Assembly: GCF_014646575.1 (NCBI RefSeq) | Contig: NZ_BMNN01000003.1 | Span: forward strand, 1 to 64,000 | Length of the DNA: 64,000 bases | Direction of reading: 5' to 3' | From: Halopseudomonas pertucinogena | GTDB lineage: Bacteria; Pseudomonadota; Gammaproteobacteria; Pseudomonadales; Pseudomonadaceae | In this document: positions 36,580 to 48,395 of the stretch, piece by piece | Layout of the letters: every line of letters begins with the position of its first letter | How positions within the stretch are numbered: position 1 is the stretch's first letter | Translations under genes and position numbers: made by a program | Notes under the pieces: model-generated | Seen by the model: only the letters and a program-made list of their open reading frames with translations | Told to the model about the DNA's origin: nothing | Databases searched by the model: none

Positions 36580-38901
36580 TTACGGGCGGGTGTCGCGCAG
36601 CTGGCGCAGGTTGCCGATCACCGACTCCAGCGCACGGTCGAACAGCTGGTCGTTGGCCAACAGGCGGATGCGACCTTCCTCGTACTGGCGGCACAGCTCC
36701 AGATGGTTGAACTCGGCGACCTTCATGCCGGTACGATTGACGAAGATGTACTTGCCGCTGAAGCTGATGATCGCGGCCAGCTTGCAGCGCTGGGCAGCGC
36801 CCTCTCCGACCGCGATCTCGAACCAGCTGCCGGCGTGCAGGCTGTCCACCCAGGCCGCCGCGTCGACACCGGGCAGATCTTCGATGGTCTCGACCTGCTC
36901 GGCCTCGGCCACATCGTCCAGCACCGGCTCCTCGACCAGCACCATGTCCATCAGCACCGGTATTTCGTCACCGGCGGGCAGCGCCTGCTCCGGCGCGTAC
37001 GGCGCCGCAGGCTCGGCGACCAGCATTTCACTGTCCGGCGTCGGAGCAACGACCGGCTGCGGTACTGCCGGCTCGGCAGGGACCTCCGGCGCGGGCACAG
37101 CGGCCAGGGCTGCGGCCTGCAGGCCCTGCAAGCGCCGCAGCTGGGGAGATGCTTCCGGGTGCTCCTCACCGAGCAGGCGCAGCCCGTCCTGCAGGGCCTC
37201 GCAGACGGCAGCGTTGAGTACGCGGCGCTGGTCCAGCGCGGTCGGCTCGGGCACTTCCACCGATTCCACGATCTGTCCGGCCACCGCCACCGCCCGCTGC
37301 CAGGCCGCGGAATGCTCACCGTCCCGCAGGAAGGCCAGCTGCAGCACCTGGCTCCACAGGTCGCGCAACAGGTCCACGGCGAATACCGGCAGAGTGCGCC
37401 CCAGCAGCAGACCGTTGATCACCCTGGCCGATCTGCTGCGGGCAGCCTCGACCCGGGCGCGCCCTTCCTCGGCATCCCGGGTGCGCTGCTCCAGACGCTC
37501 GGCGCGGCGCTGCTCGAGCCGGACGAAGCCGGCCAGCTCGTCGTGCATCTGCTCGAAGAAGGCAGCATCGACATGCTGCTCGGCAAGCATGCGATCCACC
37601 ATGCGCTCCAGCAGCGCGTGGAGCTGATCGCGCTGCAGGTCGTCGTGATCACTCCAGCCCATGGTCGCCCGGGCCAGCTCATTGAGCAGGCGCCGCGCCG
37701 GGTGGGAGGAGCGGTTGAAGAGACTCTTGTCGGCGATGGCCACCCGCAGAATCGGCAGCTGCATGCGGCCGATCAGCGCCTTGAGCGCGGACGGCAGCTC
37801 GCTGTCCCCCAGCACCACGTCGAACAGCATGGACACCAGGTTGATGACGTCATCATCGACCCGATCAAGCTTGCGTACCTCGCCGGTCTGACGCTGCTGC
37901 TCCTGCAGCTGCCGGCTGATATGCCCGCGCAGGTCCGCCAGCGAGGCACCCTGTGCCGCCTGGCTGCTGAAATGATTGAGCATGCCGAGCAGCTCGTCGC
38001 TGCGTACCGGGGCGGCTGTCGGCGCGCCCAGCGCACTGAGGGCAATGTCGCCACTGGTATGGCGCCAGCTGCTGATCAGCTCACTGAACAGCGACAGCAC
38101 CTGCTGATCGGCCTGACCACCAGCCGGGGACGATGGCATGGCACTGCCGGGCGCCGATGGCCGCTCCGCAGCACTGCGCTGACGCTGGGGCATGACGCCC
38201 TGCTTGAGGTCGGGCAGCACGCCGGCATTGGCCAGCAGCTCGTTGACGTCGGCATACAGCGAGTCGATGGAGTTGAACACGTGCCGCTCGAACATCTTGA
38301 GAATGATCAGCCGCACCTTGATGTCGAGGTTCAGCGGTGCGTAGCTGTCGGCAAACATCTGCACCATATTGGCCGCAGCCAGGGGGTTGGCCGCATCGGT
38401 AACGGTGCCACTGACCAGATTGTTGAGCCGCAGGGTCAGGTGCATCAGCGGAATCTGGTTGCGCGAAGTCACCCGCCCGACCATGCTGTCCAGCGCCACG
38501 GTCTGCTCGAGCTCGTCCGGCTGCACCAGGCTCAGGGAGTCGAGATCGAAGGGGGTAGACGCCGAGGCGGCCGGCGCCTGGCGGCCGAACTGGAGATCGC
38601 TGAACTGACGGTCGAGGCTGTCACAGCAGCTCTTCTCGAGGGCGTGGCGCTGCAGCCGCAGCTGACGCATCGCATCGAAGAACATGCTCTGCTCGGCATT
38701 GTTGCCGGCGCGGTCGGCCTTCTCGAACAGGGTGTCGTCGGCGTTATCGAACAGCTCGCCCAGACCGACCCGCAGGAAGGTGAGCGCGCGGTCGCGGACC
38801 GCCGCCAGAGGCGCGTTAAGGGAGCCACGAACCTCCGGACCGGTTCGCCGTCCGGCGTTGCCGACCGCAGCAAGGGAAACCACGTTGTGATCCTTGGCCA
38901 T
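36580..38901 (-). CDS. DUF1631 family protein
   Basis: The 773-residue protein belongs to the DUF1631 family, found between ampD and nadC in pseudomonads (PA4523 in P. aeruginosa). The family has no established function. The N-terminal half contains FDNADDTLFEKADRAGNNAE and a long helical region with DLRGHISRQLQEQQRQTGEV. A Pro/Ala/Val/Glu-rich linker (about 625-685) leads to a C-terminal domain with GSWFEIAVGEGAAQRCKLAA and SGKYIFVNRTGMKV, which resembles a PilZ-like beta-barrel in character. The ATG at 38901 has GAGGAG upstream. A role in cyclic-di-GMP signalling is speculative. Confidence 0.88.
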   Translation of the reverse strand: MAKDHNVVSLAAVGNAGRRTGPEVRGSLNAPLAAVRDRALTFLRVGLGELFDNADDTLFEKADRAGNNAEQSMFFDAMRQLRLQRHALEKSCCDSLDRQFSDLQFGRQAPAASASTPFDLDSLSLVQPDELEQTVALDSMVGRVTSRNQIPLMHLTLRLNNLVSGTVTDAANPLAAANMVQMFADSYAPLNLDIKVRLIILKMFERHVFNSIDSLYADVNELLANAGVLPDLKQGVMPQRQRSAAERPSAPGSAMPSSPAGGQADQQVLSLFSELISSWRHTSGDIALSALGAPTAAPVRSDELLGMLNHFSSQAAQGASLADLRGHISRQLQEQQRQTGEVRKLDRVDDDVINLVSMLFDVVLGDSELPSALKALIGRMQLPILRVAIADKSLFNRSSHPARRLLNELARATMGWSDHDDLQRDQLHALLERMVDRMLAEQHVDAAFFEQMHDELAGFVRLEQRRAERLEQRTRDAEEGRARVEAARSRSARVINGLLLGRTLPVFAVDLLRDLWSQVLQLAFLRDGEHSAAWQRAVAVAGQIVESVEVPEPTALDQRRVLNAAVCEALQDGLRLLGEEHPEASPQLRRLQGLQAAALAAVPAPEVPAEPAVPQPVVAPTPDSEMLVAEPAAPYAPEQALPAGDEIPVLMDMVLVEEPVLDDVAEAEQVETIEDLPGVDAAAWVDSLHAGSWFEIAVGEGAAQRCKLAAIISFSGKYIFVNRTGMKVAEFNHLELCRQYEEGRIRLLANDQLFDRALESVIGNLRQLRDTRP

Positions 38902-39137
38902 TGCCGTCTCCTCAGCAATCCATAGCGTCACAGGAGAGTGTCGCATCCATGTGACGATTTTATGGCGTCAAAAATATAGTGGAAGTATACATGCTTTCAA
39001 GGATTCGACAGCAGCGATGGTTTTTTATTTGCACTGGCTCACACTTCGCCTGAATGGGTGGGCGCATCGCCACCCTCGTGGCGCGCGGTGCTTCGAGTAT
39101 ACTGGCGCCCTGCCAATGACCGTAACGGAGCCACCCC

Positions 39138-39986
39138 ATGCCGAATATCACCCTCGAACATCTTCAGTCCTCCATCGAACAGGAGGTGCGCAGGGCGCTG
39201 GCAGAGGATATCGGCAGTGGCGACATCACCGCGGCGCTGATCCCCGCCGACCGCCAGGCCCGGGCCACCATCATCTCCCGCGAGCCGGCCGTGCTGTGCG
39301 GCACCGCCTGGGCGGATGAAGTGTTCCGTCAGGTCGACCCGGCGATCAAGGTAACCTGGCTGGCCGCCGATGGCGACCCGCTGCAGCCCGACCAGCCCTT
39401 CTGCGAACTTGCCGGCCCGGCGCGGGGGCTGCTCAGCGGCGAGCGCTGTGCATTGAACTTCATCCAGACGCTGTCTGCCACCGCGACCCGCAGCCGACAC
39501 TTTGCCGATCTGGTCGAAGGTACCTCGGTAAAACTGCTGGATACCCGCAAGACCCTGCCCGGCCTGCGGCTGGCCCAGAAGTATGCCGTCACCTGCGGCG
39601 GTTGTCACAATCACCGCATCGGCCTGTTCGACGCCTTCCTGATCAAGGAAAACCACATCGCCGCCTGCGGCGGCATCCAGGCCGCAGTGGATCAGGCTCG
39701 CGCCCTGGCGCCGGGCAAACCGGTGGAGGTGGAAGTGGAGAACCTGCAGGAGCTGCGTCAGGCCCTGGAAGCAGGCGCCGACATCATCATGCTCGACGAG
39801 CTCAGCCATGCGGACATGCGCACCGCCGTCGAGATCGCCGCCGGCCGGGCGAAGCTTGAAGCCTCCGGCGGCATCACCGAAGCGACCCTGCGAAGCGTTG
39901 CCGAAACCGGCGTGGATTACATCTCGATCGGCAGCCTGACCAAAGACATCAAGGCAGTGGACCTGTCCATGCGGCTGATCATGTAA
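39138..39986 (+). CDS. nadC: Nicotinate-nucleotide pyrophosphorylase (carboxylating)
   Basis: NadC converts quinolinate and PRPP to nicotinate mononucleotide, a step of de novo NAD synthesis. The 282-residue protein includes [64 protein letters not shown] and a C-terminal [18 protein letters not shown]. All quinolinate-binding Arg and Lys positions expected in these motifs are present. It is divergent from the DUF1631 gene and followed convergently by the HAD gene at 8 bp. Confidence 0.98.
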   Translation: MPNITLEHLQSSIEQEVRRALAEDIGSGDITAALIPADRQARATIISREPAVLCGTAWADEVFRQVDPAIKVTWLAADGDPLQPDQPFCELAGPARGLLSGERCALNFIQTLSATATRSRHFADLVEGTSVKLLDTRKTLPGLRLAQKYAVTCGGCHNHRIGLFDAFLIKENHIAACGGIQAAVDQARALAPGKPVEVEVENLQELRQALEAGADIIMLDELSHADMRTAVEIAAGRAKLEASGGITEATLRSVAETGVDYISIGSLTKDIKAVDLSMRLIM

Positions 39987-39994
39987 GGCACCCC

Positions 39995-40576
39995 TCAGCC
40001 GGGCAGCCTCGCCAGCAGTGCGTGGCAGTCCGGCACATGAACATCCGTCAGCGCCGGCCAGGGGTTGTCCTCCAGTACCAGACAGGTATGACAGCCCGCG
40101 GCCCTGCCCGCCTCCAGATCGAAGCGGAAATCACCGACCATCACCGCCTCCGACGGGGCGACCTTCCACTCGTTCAGCAATTGATGGATGCCGTCCGGGG
40201 CCGGTTTGGGTGGCGCGTCGTTGCGGCCGAGAATGGCTTGCGGATCGAAGCAGTCGAGCACCCCGATCCGCTCCAGCGAGGCCATGGCCACCGAGTGCAG
40301 ATTGCGCGTGAGGATGCCCAGCCGCACGTTGCGCCGATGCAGCTCGCGGATCAGCTCCGCCGCCCCCGGCGCCGGCTCGACCTCACGGGCCAGGCGCAGC
40401 TCGATATCATCCAGCTGGCGATTCAGGCGCTCCCGCTCGGCAATCGGCAGCCGGCCGAGGTATTCCAGAATATCCTCGTCCAGAGGCACACCCAGCTCCC
40501 GACGGATGGCCGGAAAATCATGCTGGGCGACGGTCAGGGTTCCGTCCAGATCGAAGATCCACCCCTGCATCTGCAT
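39995..40576 (-). CDS. HAD-superfamily phosphatase (PGP-like)
   Basis: The 193-residue protein has HAD motif I (IFDLDGTL, nucleophile Asp9), motif II (LGILTRN), motif III Lys in NDAPPKPAPDG and motif IV (VMVGDFRFDLEAGRAAG). The helical cap between motifs I and II marks subfamily IA, as in phosphoglycolate phosphatase. Substrate is unknown. The ATG lies one base after the tesB stop, so translation is probably coupled to tesB. An internal ATG two codons later is an alternative start. Confidence 0.9.
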   Translation of the reverse strand: MQMQGWIFDLDGTLTVAQHDFPAIRRELGVPLDEDILEYLGRLPIAERERLNRQLDDIELRLAREVEPAPGAAELIRELHRRNVRLGILTRNLHSVAMASLERIGVLDCFDPQAILGRNDAPPKPAPDGIHQLLNEWKVAPSEAVMVGDFRFDLEAGRAAGCHTCLVLEDNPWPALTDVHVPDCHALLARLPG

Positions 40577-40577
40577 G

Positions 40578-41447
40578 TCAGATACCGTCCCTGCGTTCCC
40601 GCATCAGTGACTCCTGCGCCACCGAGGCCACCAGCTCGCCAGCGCGGTTGTATACCAGCCCGCGGGAGAAGCCCCGGGCGCCGCTGGCAGATGGGCTGTC
40701 CATCGCATACAGCAGCCAGTCATCCATGCGCAGCGGACGATGGAACCAGACCGCATGGTCGATGCTCGCCACCTGCCAGCGCGGCGACCAGGTGGAAATG
40801 GCATGGGGCAGCGCCGCGGTACTCAGCAGGTTGAAGTCGGAGGCGTAGGCGAACAGGTACCGGTGCAGATGATCGTCATCCGGCAGCGCACCATCGGCGC
40901 GGAACCAGATGTACTGCTTCGGCTCGGCGGCGCGCGGGTGGAACGGGTTGTAGCCATTGACCCGGCGGATCTCGATGGGCTTGGGGCACAGCACGCTGTC
41001 GCGCACTGCCTCGGGCAGCATGTGCTGATTCTCCAGCGCCACCTCCAGCTCGCTCTTGAGCCCCTCGGGGCCGGGAACCTGCGGCATATCGCTCTGGTGC
41101 GAGGCGCCCGGCTCGTCGCCATGGAAGGACGCCATCAGCGTGAAGATCGCCCGGCCCTTCTGGATGGCGCTGACCGTGCGGGTGGTGAAACTGCCGCCGT
41201 CGCGGGGGGACTCAACCTGATAGATGATCGGCAGCTGCGCGTCCCCCGGGCGCAGGAAGTAACCATGCACGGAATGCACGCGGCGCTCGGGTGCGACGGT
41301 CTGGCTGGCGGCGGATAACGCCTGGCCCAGCACCTGGCCACCGAACAGCTGGCGGAAACCCAGATCCTCGCTGCACCCGCGGAACAGGTTTTCCTCGATC
41401 TTCTCCAGCGCCAGCAGGCTGACCAGATTATCCAGCTTTTCGCTCAT
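40578..41447 (-). CDS. tesB: Acyl-CoA thioesterase II
   Basis: TesB hydrolyses medium- and long-chain acyl-CoAs; the cellular need is unclear. The 289-residue double-hotdog protein includes LFGGQVLGQALSAASQTV, VHSVHGYFLRPGD, DGGSFTTRTVSAIQ and, in the second fold, SIDHAVWFHRPLRMDDW and SPSASGARGFSRG. Length is close to E. coli TesB (286). The ATG at 41447 follows GAGGAG; the 33 upstream in-frame codons are discarded. It is in an operon with the HAD gene. Confidence 0.96.
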   Translation of the reverse strand: MSEKLDNLVSLLALEKIEENLFRGCSEDLGFRQLFGGQVLGQALSAASQTVAPERRVHSVHGYFLRPGDAQLPIIYQVESPRDGGSFTTRTVSAIQKGRAIFTLMASFHGDEPGASHQSDMPQVPGPEGLKSELEVALENQHMLPEAVRDSVLCPKPIEIRRVNGYNPFHPRAAEPKQYIWFRADGALPDDDHLHRYLFAYASDFNLLSTAALPHAISTWSPRWQVASIDHAVWFHRPLRMDDWLLYAMDSPSASGARGFSRGLVYNRAGELVASVAQESLMRERRDGI

Positions 41448-41626
41448 AGCGACTCCTCGACAAGTCTCCAACCACAGGATTGGAGCATACAACGTCGGTA
41501 ACGCGACAGAGTGTCGCGGCCAAAAGGAGCTGGATTCTAAACCCACCGGGGCATTTCTTGTAGTGTCGACTTGTTAACCGGCGTTTGCGGTACACTGCGC
41601 GCGCCACGCTGCCCGGAGCCCCCTGC

Positions 41627-42877
41627 ATGCCGACCCCACCCTCCCCCCAGAAGCCCCTGATTGCCGTTGTAGGCGGCGGCCCCGCCGGCCTGATGGCCGC
41701 CGAGACCCTGGCACTGGCCGGGCGGCGCGTCGCACTGTTCGATGCCATGCCATCGGTCGGCCGCAAGTTCCTGCTGGCCGGGGTCGGCGGCATGAACATC
41801 ACCCATTCGGAAGGCGCCGAGGCCTTTCTCGGGCGCTACCGGGAGGCGGCGCCCTGGGTCGGGCAATGGCTGCAGCGGATGGACGGCCCGGCCCTGCGCG
41901 AATGGATCCATGAGCTGGGCATCGACACCTTTGTCGGCACTTCCGGTCGGGTATTTCCCACCGACATGAAGGCTGCCCCGCTGCTGCGCGCCTGGCTCAG
42001 ACGGTTGCGCGACGCCGGCGTCGAACTGCACACGCGGCATCGCTGGCTGGGCTGGGATGACCGGGGCCGGCTCGAGCTCGCCAGCCCCACGGGTACGCTC
42101 CACCTGCAGGCGGCCGCCACGGTGCTGGCGCTGGGCGGTGGCAGCTGGTCGCGCCTGGGTTCGGACGGCAGCTGGGTGGATATCCTGCGCCGACAGGGCG
42201 TTACGGTCAGCGAACTGTTGCCGGCCAACTGTGGCTTCCTCGTGTCCTGGAGCGAGCATCTGCGCCAGCGCTTCGCCGGCGCGCCGCTCAAACCGGTCAC
42301 TGCCACGGTGACGACCACCCGGGGCGAGTGCCTGCAGCGACGCGGCGAAGCCATCCTCAGCGAGGACGGCCTGGAAGGCAGCCTGATCTACGCCCTCGCA
42401 GCGCCGCTGCGGGAGCTGATTGCCCGTGACGGTCAGGCGCAGCTGCAACTGGATCTGGCGCCGGATCGCAGCCAGGAGCAGCTGGCCATGCTGCTGGCTC
42501 AGCCCCGCAAGGGCCAGTCGCTGTCCAGCATCCTGCGCAAGCGCGCCGGTCTCGATCCGCTGAAGGTCGCCCTGCTGCATGAGCGTCTGGACAAGGCACA
42601 GATGCTCGACCCGGCCCGGCTTACCGGCGGCATCAAGCAACTGAGGGTGCCGCTGGAAGGCACCCGCCCGCTGGATGAGGCCATCAGCAGCGCCGGCGGC
42701 ATCGACCGGCAGGCGCTGGATGACAATCTCATGCTGCGGAGCCTGCCCGGCGTGTTCTGCGCGGGGGAAATGCTCAACTGGGAAGCGCCGACCGGCGGCT
42801 ACCTGCTGACCGCCTGTTTTGCCAGCGGACGGGTGGCTGGAGAGGGTGTTCTCAGGTGGCTGAAATCGTGTCCCTGA
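41627..42877 (+). CDS. BaiN/HI0933-type flavoprotein (PP_4765 family)
   Basis: The 416-residue protein is a FAD-binding oxidoreductase of the HI0933/BaiN group. It has the dinucleotide-binding VVGGGPAGLMAAETLAL (about residues 13-29), the family mark GRKFLLAGVGGMNITHSE, VLALGGGSWSRLGSDGSW and a C-terminal CAGEMLNWEAPTGGYLL. The subgroup is that named after P. putida PP_4765; no physiological reaction is known. The ATG at 41627 (MPTPPSPQKPLI) is favoured over upstream codons. It diverges from tesB. Confidence 0.9.
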   Translation: MPTPPSPQKPLIAVVGGGPAGLMAAETLALAGRRVALFDAMPSVGRKFLLAGVGGMNITHSEGAEAFLGRYREAAPWVGQWLQRMDGPALREWIHELGIDTFVGTSGRVFPTDMKAAPLLRAWLRRLRDAGVELHTRHRWLGWDDRGRLELASPTGTLHLQAAATVLALGGGSWSRLGSDGSWVDILRRQGVTVSELLPANCGFLVSWSEHLRQRFAGAPLKPVTATVTTTRGECLQRRGEAILSEDGLEGSLIYALAAPLRELIARDGQAQLQLDLAPDRSQEQLAMLLAQPRKGQSLSSILRKRAGLDPLKVALLHERLDKAQMLDPARLTGGIKQLRVPLEGTRPLDEAISSAGGIDRQALDDNLMLRSLPGVFCAGEMLNWEAPTGGYLLTACFASGRVAGEGVLRWLKSCP

Positions 42878-42887
42878 GTCGAGCTGC

Positions 42888-43499
42888 TCAGGTTACTGCG
42901 TTCTCGCGACAGGCACTCGACCATGGCCACTGCCCGGCTGAGGCGCACAGGCCCGCCTTGACCGGGTTCTGGTGTATGTAGTCCAGCGCGGATGCCAGAT
43001 GGTCCTCGTTACGGATGTATCTGTCCCAGTAGCCACGCATCCAGAACCCGCCCACCGGCAGCGCCAGCTCCAGCCGTGCTGCATTCAGCAGCGCCCAGCG
43101 CGCCGACCAGCTTTTCCAGCCCTGGACGATGCGCGGCAGTGACCAGCTCGGCCTGATCAGAATGTGAACGTGGTTGGGCATGATGACCCAGCTCAGCAGT
43201 TCGTAACGCCGGCCCGCGTGGTGCTGGAACGCGCTCTGCAGTGTAGCGGCCATTTCGGGATGGAACAGCACGCAACTGCCGTATCCCTGATCAAGATACT
43301 TCTCCATCTGCACACGCAGAGCGTCAGACCGCAGGCCCTCGGGCAACCGGTCGACCTCCTTCCTCATCTCCCGCAGGATGTGGGAAGGCAGACTGTCAGC
43401 CAGCCTGAAGGTGATGAACTGGATGGTGCCGGGGGCATCGAAGTGGGGGAGCTTGCCGGAGGTGTACCAGCCACGAAAGTCGCCGGAATGAGGATTCAT
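42888..43499 (-). CDS. REP-associated tyrosine transposase (RAYT)
   Basis: The 203-residue protein is a Y1/HUH-type transposase (Y1_Tnp). It has the metal-binding MPNHVHILIRPSWSL motif with the HxH pair and the catalytic-Tyr helix ALDYIHQNPVKAGL. The N-terminus reads GWYTSGKLPHFDAPGTIQFI, as in many RAYTs of proteobacteria. Such proteins nick and join REP palindromes and are domesticated single-copy genes rather than self-mobile elements. The ATG at 43499 has a poor ribosome site; an upstream TTG at 43541 is possible. A REP-like array lies just upstream at 43625-43861, as expected of a REPtron. It is convergent with the BaiN-type gene, 10 bp apart. Confidence 0.9.
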   Translation of the reverse strand: MNPHSGDFRGWYTSGKLPHFDAPGTIQFITFRLADSLPSHILREMRKEVDRLPEGLRSDALRVQMEKYLDQGYGSCVLFHPEMAATLQSAFQHHAGRRYELLSWVIMPNHVHILIRPSWSLPRIVQGWKSWSARWALLNAARLELALPVGGFWMRGYWDRYIRNEDHLASALDYIHQNPVKAGLCASAGQWPWSSACRENAVT

Positions 43500-43543
43500 G
43501 GGAGAGATATCCGTACCGTTCAGTGCCGCGAATCCTAGCAACG

Positions 43544-43594
43544 GCGCCGGGTTATGACAGGGACTGCATCACAGAAAGAGACCGTACCCGGCGC
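43544..43594. repeat. 9-bp inverted repeat upstream of the RAYT gene
   Basis: GCGCCGGGT (43544-43552) and ACCCGGCGC (43586-43594) are exact complements 33 bases apart, between the RAYT start and the tandem array. It may be a flanking repeat of the RAYT module or a regulatory hairpin in its leader. Confidence 0.5.
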
Positions 43595-43624
43595 AGAACT
43601 GGGACGCTCATCCCAAACCCGGGT

Positions 43625-43861
43625 GGCCGAGGTGGAACTCGGCCCTCCATGGCACCTGCGAGGGGTGGGAGTGTCGAGTTCCATCTCGACACCGGCGGGC
43701 TCGTCCGACCTCCGCTGGCCGAGGTGGAACTCGGCCCTCCATGGCATCTGCGAGGGGTGGGAGTGTCGAGTTCCATCTCGACATCAGCGGGCTTGCCTTG
43801 ACCGCCGCTGGCCGAGGTGGAACTCGGCCTTCCATGGCACTTGCGAGGGTTGGGAGTGTCG
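43625..43861. repeat. Tandem 92-93 bp array of inverted REP-like palindromes (BIME-like)
   Basis: Three copies start at 43625, 43717 and 43810; the third is cut short at about 43861 beside the clpB stop codon (43863-43865). Each full unit holds palindrome A, GGCCGAGGTGGAACTCGGCC (43625-43644, 43717-43736, 43810-43829), and palindrome B, GTCGAGTTCCATCTCGAC (43673-43690, 43765-43782). The reverse complement of B shares the core GAGxTGGAACTCG with A, so A and B are the same REP in opposite orientations. This fills the 363-bp space between the RAYT gene and clpB; no other gene is seen in it. Confidence 0.88.
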
Positions 43862-43862
43862 A

Positions 43863-46433
<2,571 letters not shown>

Positions 46434-46470
46434 GGGATTTCATCCTTCAAGATTCATTCAGATGAAGGAT

Positions 46471-46498
46471 AGATGAGGTTTATTTCCGCGCTTTCAAG
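46471..46498 (-). promoter_or_regulatory. Sigma-32 (RpoH) heat-shock promoter of clpB
   Basis: On the minus strand CTTGAAA (46498-46492) and CCTCATCT (46478-46471) are 13 bases apart, matching the sigma-32 consensus CTTGAAA-N(13-14)-CCCCATNT with one mismatch. It lies in the short gap between pgeF and clpB, so clpB has its own heat-inducible start in addition to any read-through from rluD-pgeF. Confidence 0.9.
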
Positions 46499-46518
46499 GG
46501 GTCAGATACTGATCTGCG

Positions 46519-47256
46519 TCAATTTTCTGTCGCCTGATCAAGCCAGATCAGCGAAGCAAAGCGTCCGGTCTGGCCGTCGCGACGGTAGGAGTAGAAGCGC
46601 ACCGAGTCGTTGACCGTGCACAGGCCGCCGCCGTACACCGCCTCCACGCCCATGGCCGCCAGTCGCAGCCGGGCTAGCTGGTAGATGTCCGCCAGGTAAT
46701 GTCCCGGCCGCGGCGACGGCTTGAAGCAATCGGCCGAAGCCGCACTGCCGAAGATATCCCTGACCTCCGGCCCGACCTCGAAGGCCTCGGGCCCGATGGC
46801 CGGACCGAGCCATACCAGCAGGTCGTCGGGTTCCACCCCCAGCGCCGCAACGGTATTTTCGAGAATCCCCCCGGCAAGCCCGCGCCAGCCGGCGTGCGCC
46901 GCGGCCACCCGGGTGCCGGCCCGGTTGCAGAACAGCACCGGCAGGCAATCGGCAGTCATCACTGCACAGGCCACACCGGTCTCGCTGGTCCAGACGGCAT
47001 CCGCCTCTTCCACCAGCCCCGGAGCAGCCTCCACCACGTCGGTGCTGTGAGTCTGCTCCAGCCAGGCCAGCCGGCAGCCGGTCAGCCGCGCCAGCTCGGC
47101 CCGGTTGGCCATCACGTGATGGGGGTGGTCACCCACATGGGTACCGAGATTGAATCCCTTGAAACGGCCCTGACTGCAACCATCCTGGCGGGTGGTGACG
47201 CAGGTCTTTACCCGGTCAGGCGCAGGCCAGTCGGCCGTCAACCAGAAATCCTTCAT
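46519..47256 (-). CDS. pgeF: Purine nucleoside phosphorylase / peptidoglycan editing factor PgeF (YfiH)
   Basis: The 245-residue protein is a laccase-domain (LACC1/YfiH) enzyme. Family members phosphorylyse purine nucleosides, and E. coli YfiH has been linked to correcting misincorporated Ser in peptidoglycan. Hallmarks are QTHSTDV with a metal His, MTADCLPVLFCNRAG with the Cys ligand, VAAAHAGWRGLAGGILENTV with another His, and WLGPAIGPEAFEVG. The ATG overlaps the rluD stop (ATGA). The order rluD-pgeF-clpB is standard in Pseudomonas. Confidence 0.95.
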   Translation of the reverse strand: MKDFWLTADWPAPDRVKTCVTTRQDGCSQGRFKGFNLGTHVGDHPHHVMANRAELARLTGCRLAWLEQTHSTDVVEAAPGLVEEADAVWTSETGVACAVMTADCLPVLFCNRAGTRVAAAHAGWRGLAGGILENTVAALGVEPDDLLVWLGPAIGPEAFEVGPEVRDIFGSAASADCFKPSPRPGHYLADIYQLARLRLAAMGVEAVYGGGLCTVNDSVRFYSYRRDGQTGRFASLIWLDQATEN

Positions 47257-48212
47257 TCTTCCAGCTCACCATCGGCGCGCAGCAGCGCCAGCAGCTCGAC
47301 CATATCCTGCGGCAGCGGGGCTTCCCAGCGCATCGGTCGATTATCATCAGGATGCTCCAGTTCCAGACGCCGCGCATGCAGCGCCTGACGGGGAAACTCG
47401 CGCAGCATCGCCAGCAGCTCGGGGGATGCCCCCGGCGGAATGCGCAGGCGGCCGCCATAGGTCGGATCGCCCACCAGTGGATAGTGGATGTGGCTCATAT
47501 GCACCCGGATCTGGTGGGTACGGCCGGTTTCCAGCTTCACCTTCACATGGGTATGGGCGCGGAAACGGCTGATCACCCGATAATGACTGACCGCCGGCTT
47601 GCCCCCGGCCACCACCGCCATCTTCTGCCGGTTGGTGCCGTGCCGGGCAATGGGCGCATCGACCTTGCCGCCGGCGGTCATCACGCCCACCACCACGCAT
47701 TCATACTCGCGGCCGACGGTGCGATTCTGCAGCTGGATGACCAGATCGGTCTGCGCTTCCAGGGTCTTGGCTACGACCATCAGTCCGGTCGTGTCCTTGT
47801 CCAGCCGGTGCACGATGCCGGCCCGGGGCACGCTGGCCAGCTCGGGCGCATGGTGCAGCAGTGCATTGAGCAGGGTGCCGTCCTGATGCCCCGCCGCCGG
47901 GTGTACCACCAGCCCGGCGGGCTTGTTGATCACCAGCAGCGCGTGGTCCTCGTAGACGATATCCAGCTTGATATCCTGCGCCTGCCAGTCGCCCTGGGCT
48001 TCCCGTTCGGCGTCCAGCTCCAGAAGCTCGCCGCCGTAGACGATGTCCCGCGGGCGGATCTGTTTTCCGTCAACGGTAAGGCTGCCGTCCTTTATCCAGC
48101 CCTGCAGGCGGGAACGTGAATGGCTGGGGAACAACTGGGCTGCAACCTGGTCAAGTCGCTGACCACCGCTCTCGGGCGTGACCTGGGCAGACAGGCGGAT
48201 TCGTTCTGGCAT
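47253..48212 (-). CDS. rluD: 23S rRNA pseudouridine synthase RluD
   Basis: RluD makes pseudouridines 1911, 1915 and 1917 in helix 69 of 23S rRNA. The 319-residue protein has an N-terminal S4 domain ([20 protein letters not shown]), the catalytic motif [16 protein letters not shown] with its Asp, and [20 protein letters not shown]. The ATG at 48212 matches the E. coli length (326); the 55 in-frame codons upstream overlap the promoter region and are rejected. It diverges from bamD and heads the rluD-pgeF-clpB run. Confidence 0.96.
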   Translation of the reverse strand: MPERIRLSAQVTPESGGQRLDQVAAQLFPSHSRSRLQGWIKDGSLTVDGKQIRPRDIVYGGELLELDAEREAQGDWQAQDIKLDIVYEDHALLVINKPAGLVVHPAAGHQDGTLLNALLHHAPELASVPRAGIVHRLDKDTTGLMVVAKTLEAQTDLVIQLQNRTVGREYECVVVGVMTAGGKVDAPIARHGTNRQKMAVVAGGKPAVSHYRVISRFRAHTHVKVKLETGRTHQIRVHMSHIHYPLVGDPTYGGRLRIPPGASPELLAMLREFPRQALHARRLELEHPDDNRPMRWEAPLPQDMVELLALLRADGELEE

Positions 48213-48395
48213 CAATGGCTCACTGGCAGGCGCCGAGGCGCAGAGATGACACGCAATCCCTTTTGGTTTCGGCTCGACGCTGTGGTTAAATACGGCTTCT
48301 CTGGCGGGCGCATGGCGCGTCCGGCAACAGGATCCAACTATAACAGGACGGCTGTCCGGGCAACAGCGGGCGGCCATCCCTCCGGATGTCTACAT

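Noticed and set aside
43625-43861. Tandem repeats considered as a CRISPR array
   Set aside because: The period is 92-93 bp and units are near-identical throughout, with no unique spacers, and no cas gene is present. They are palindromic REP-type repeats.
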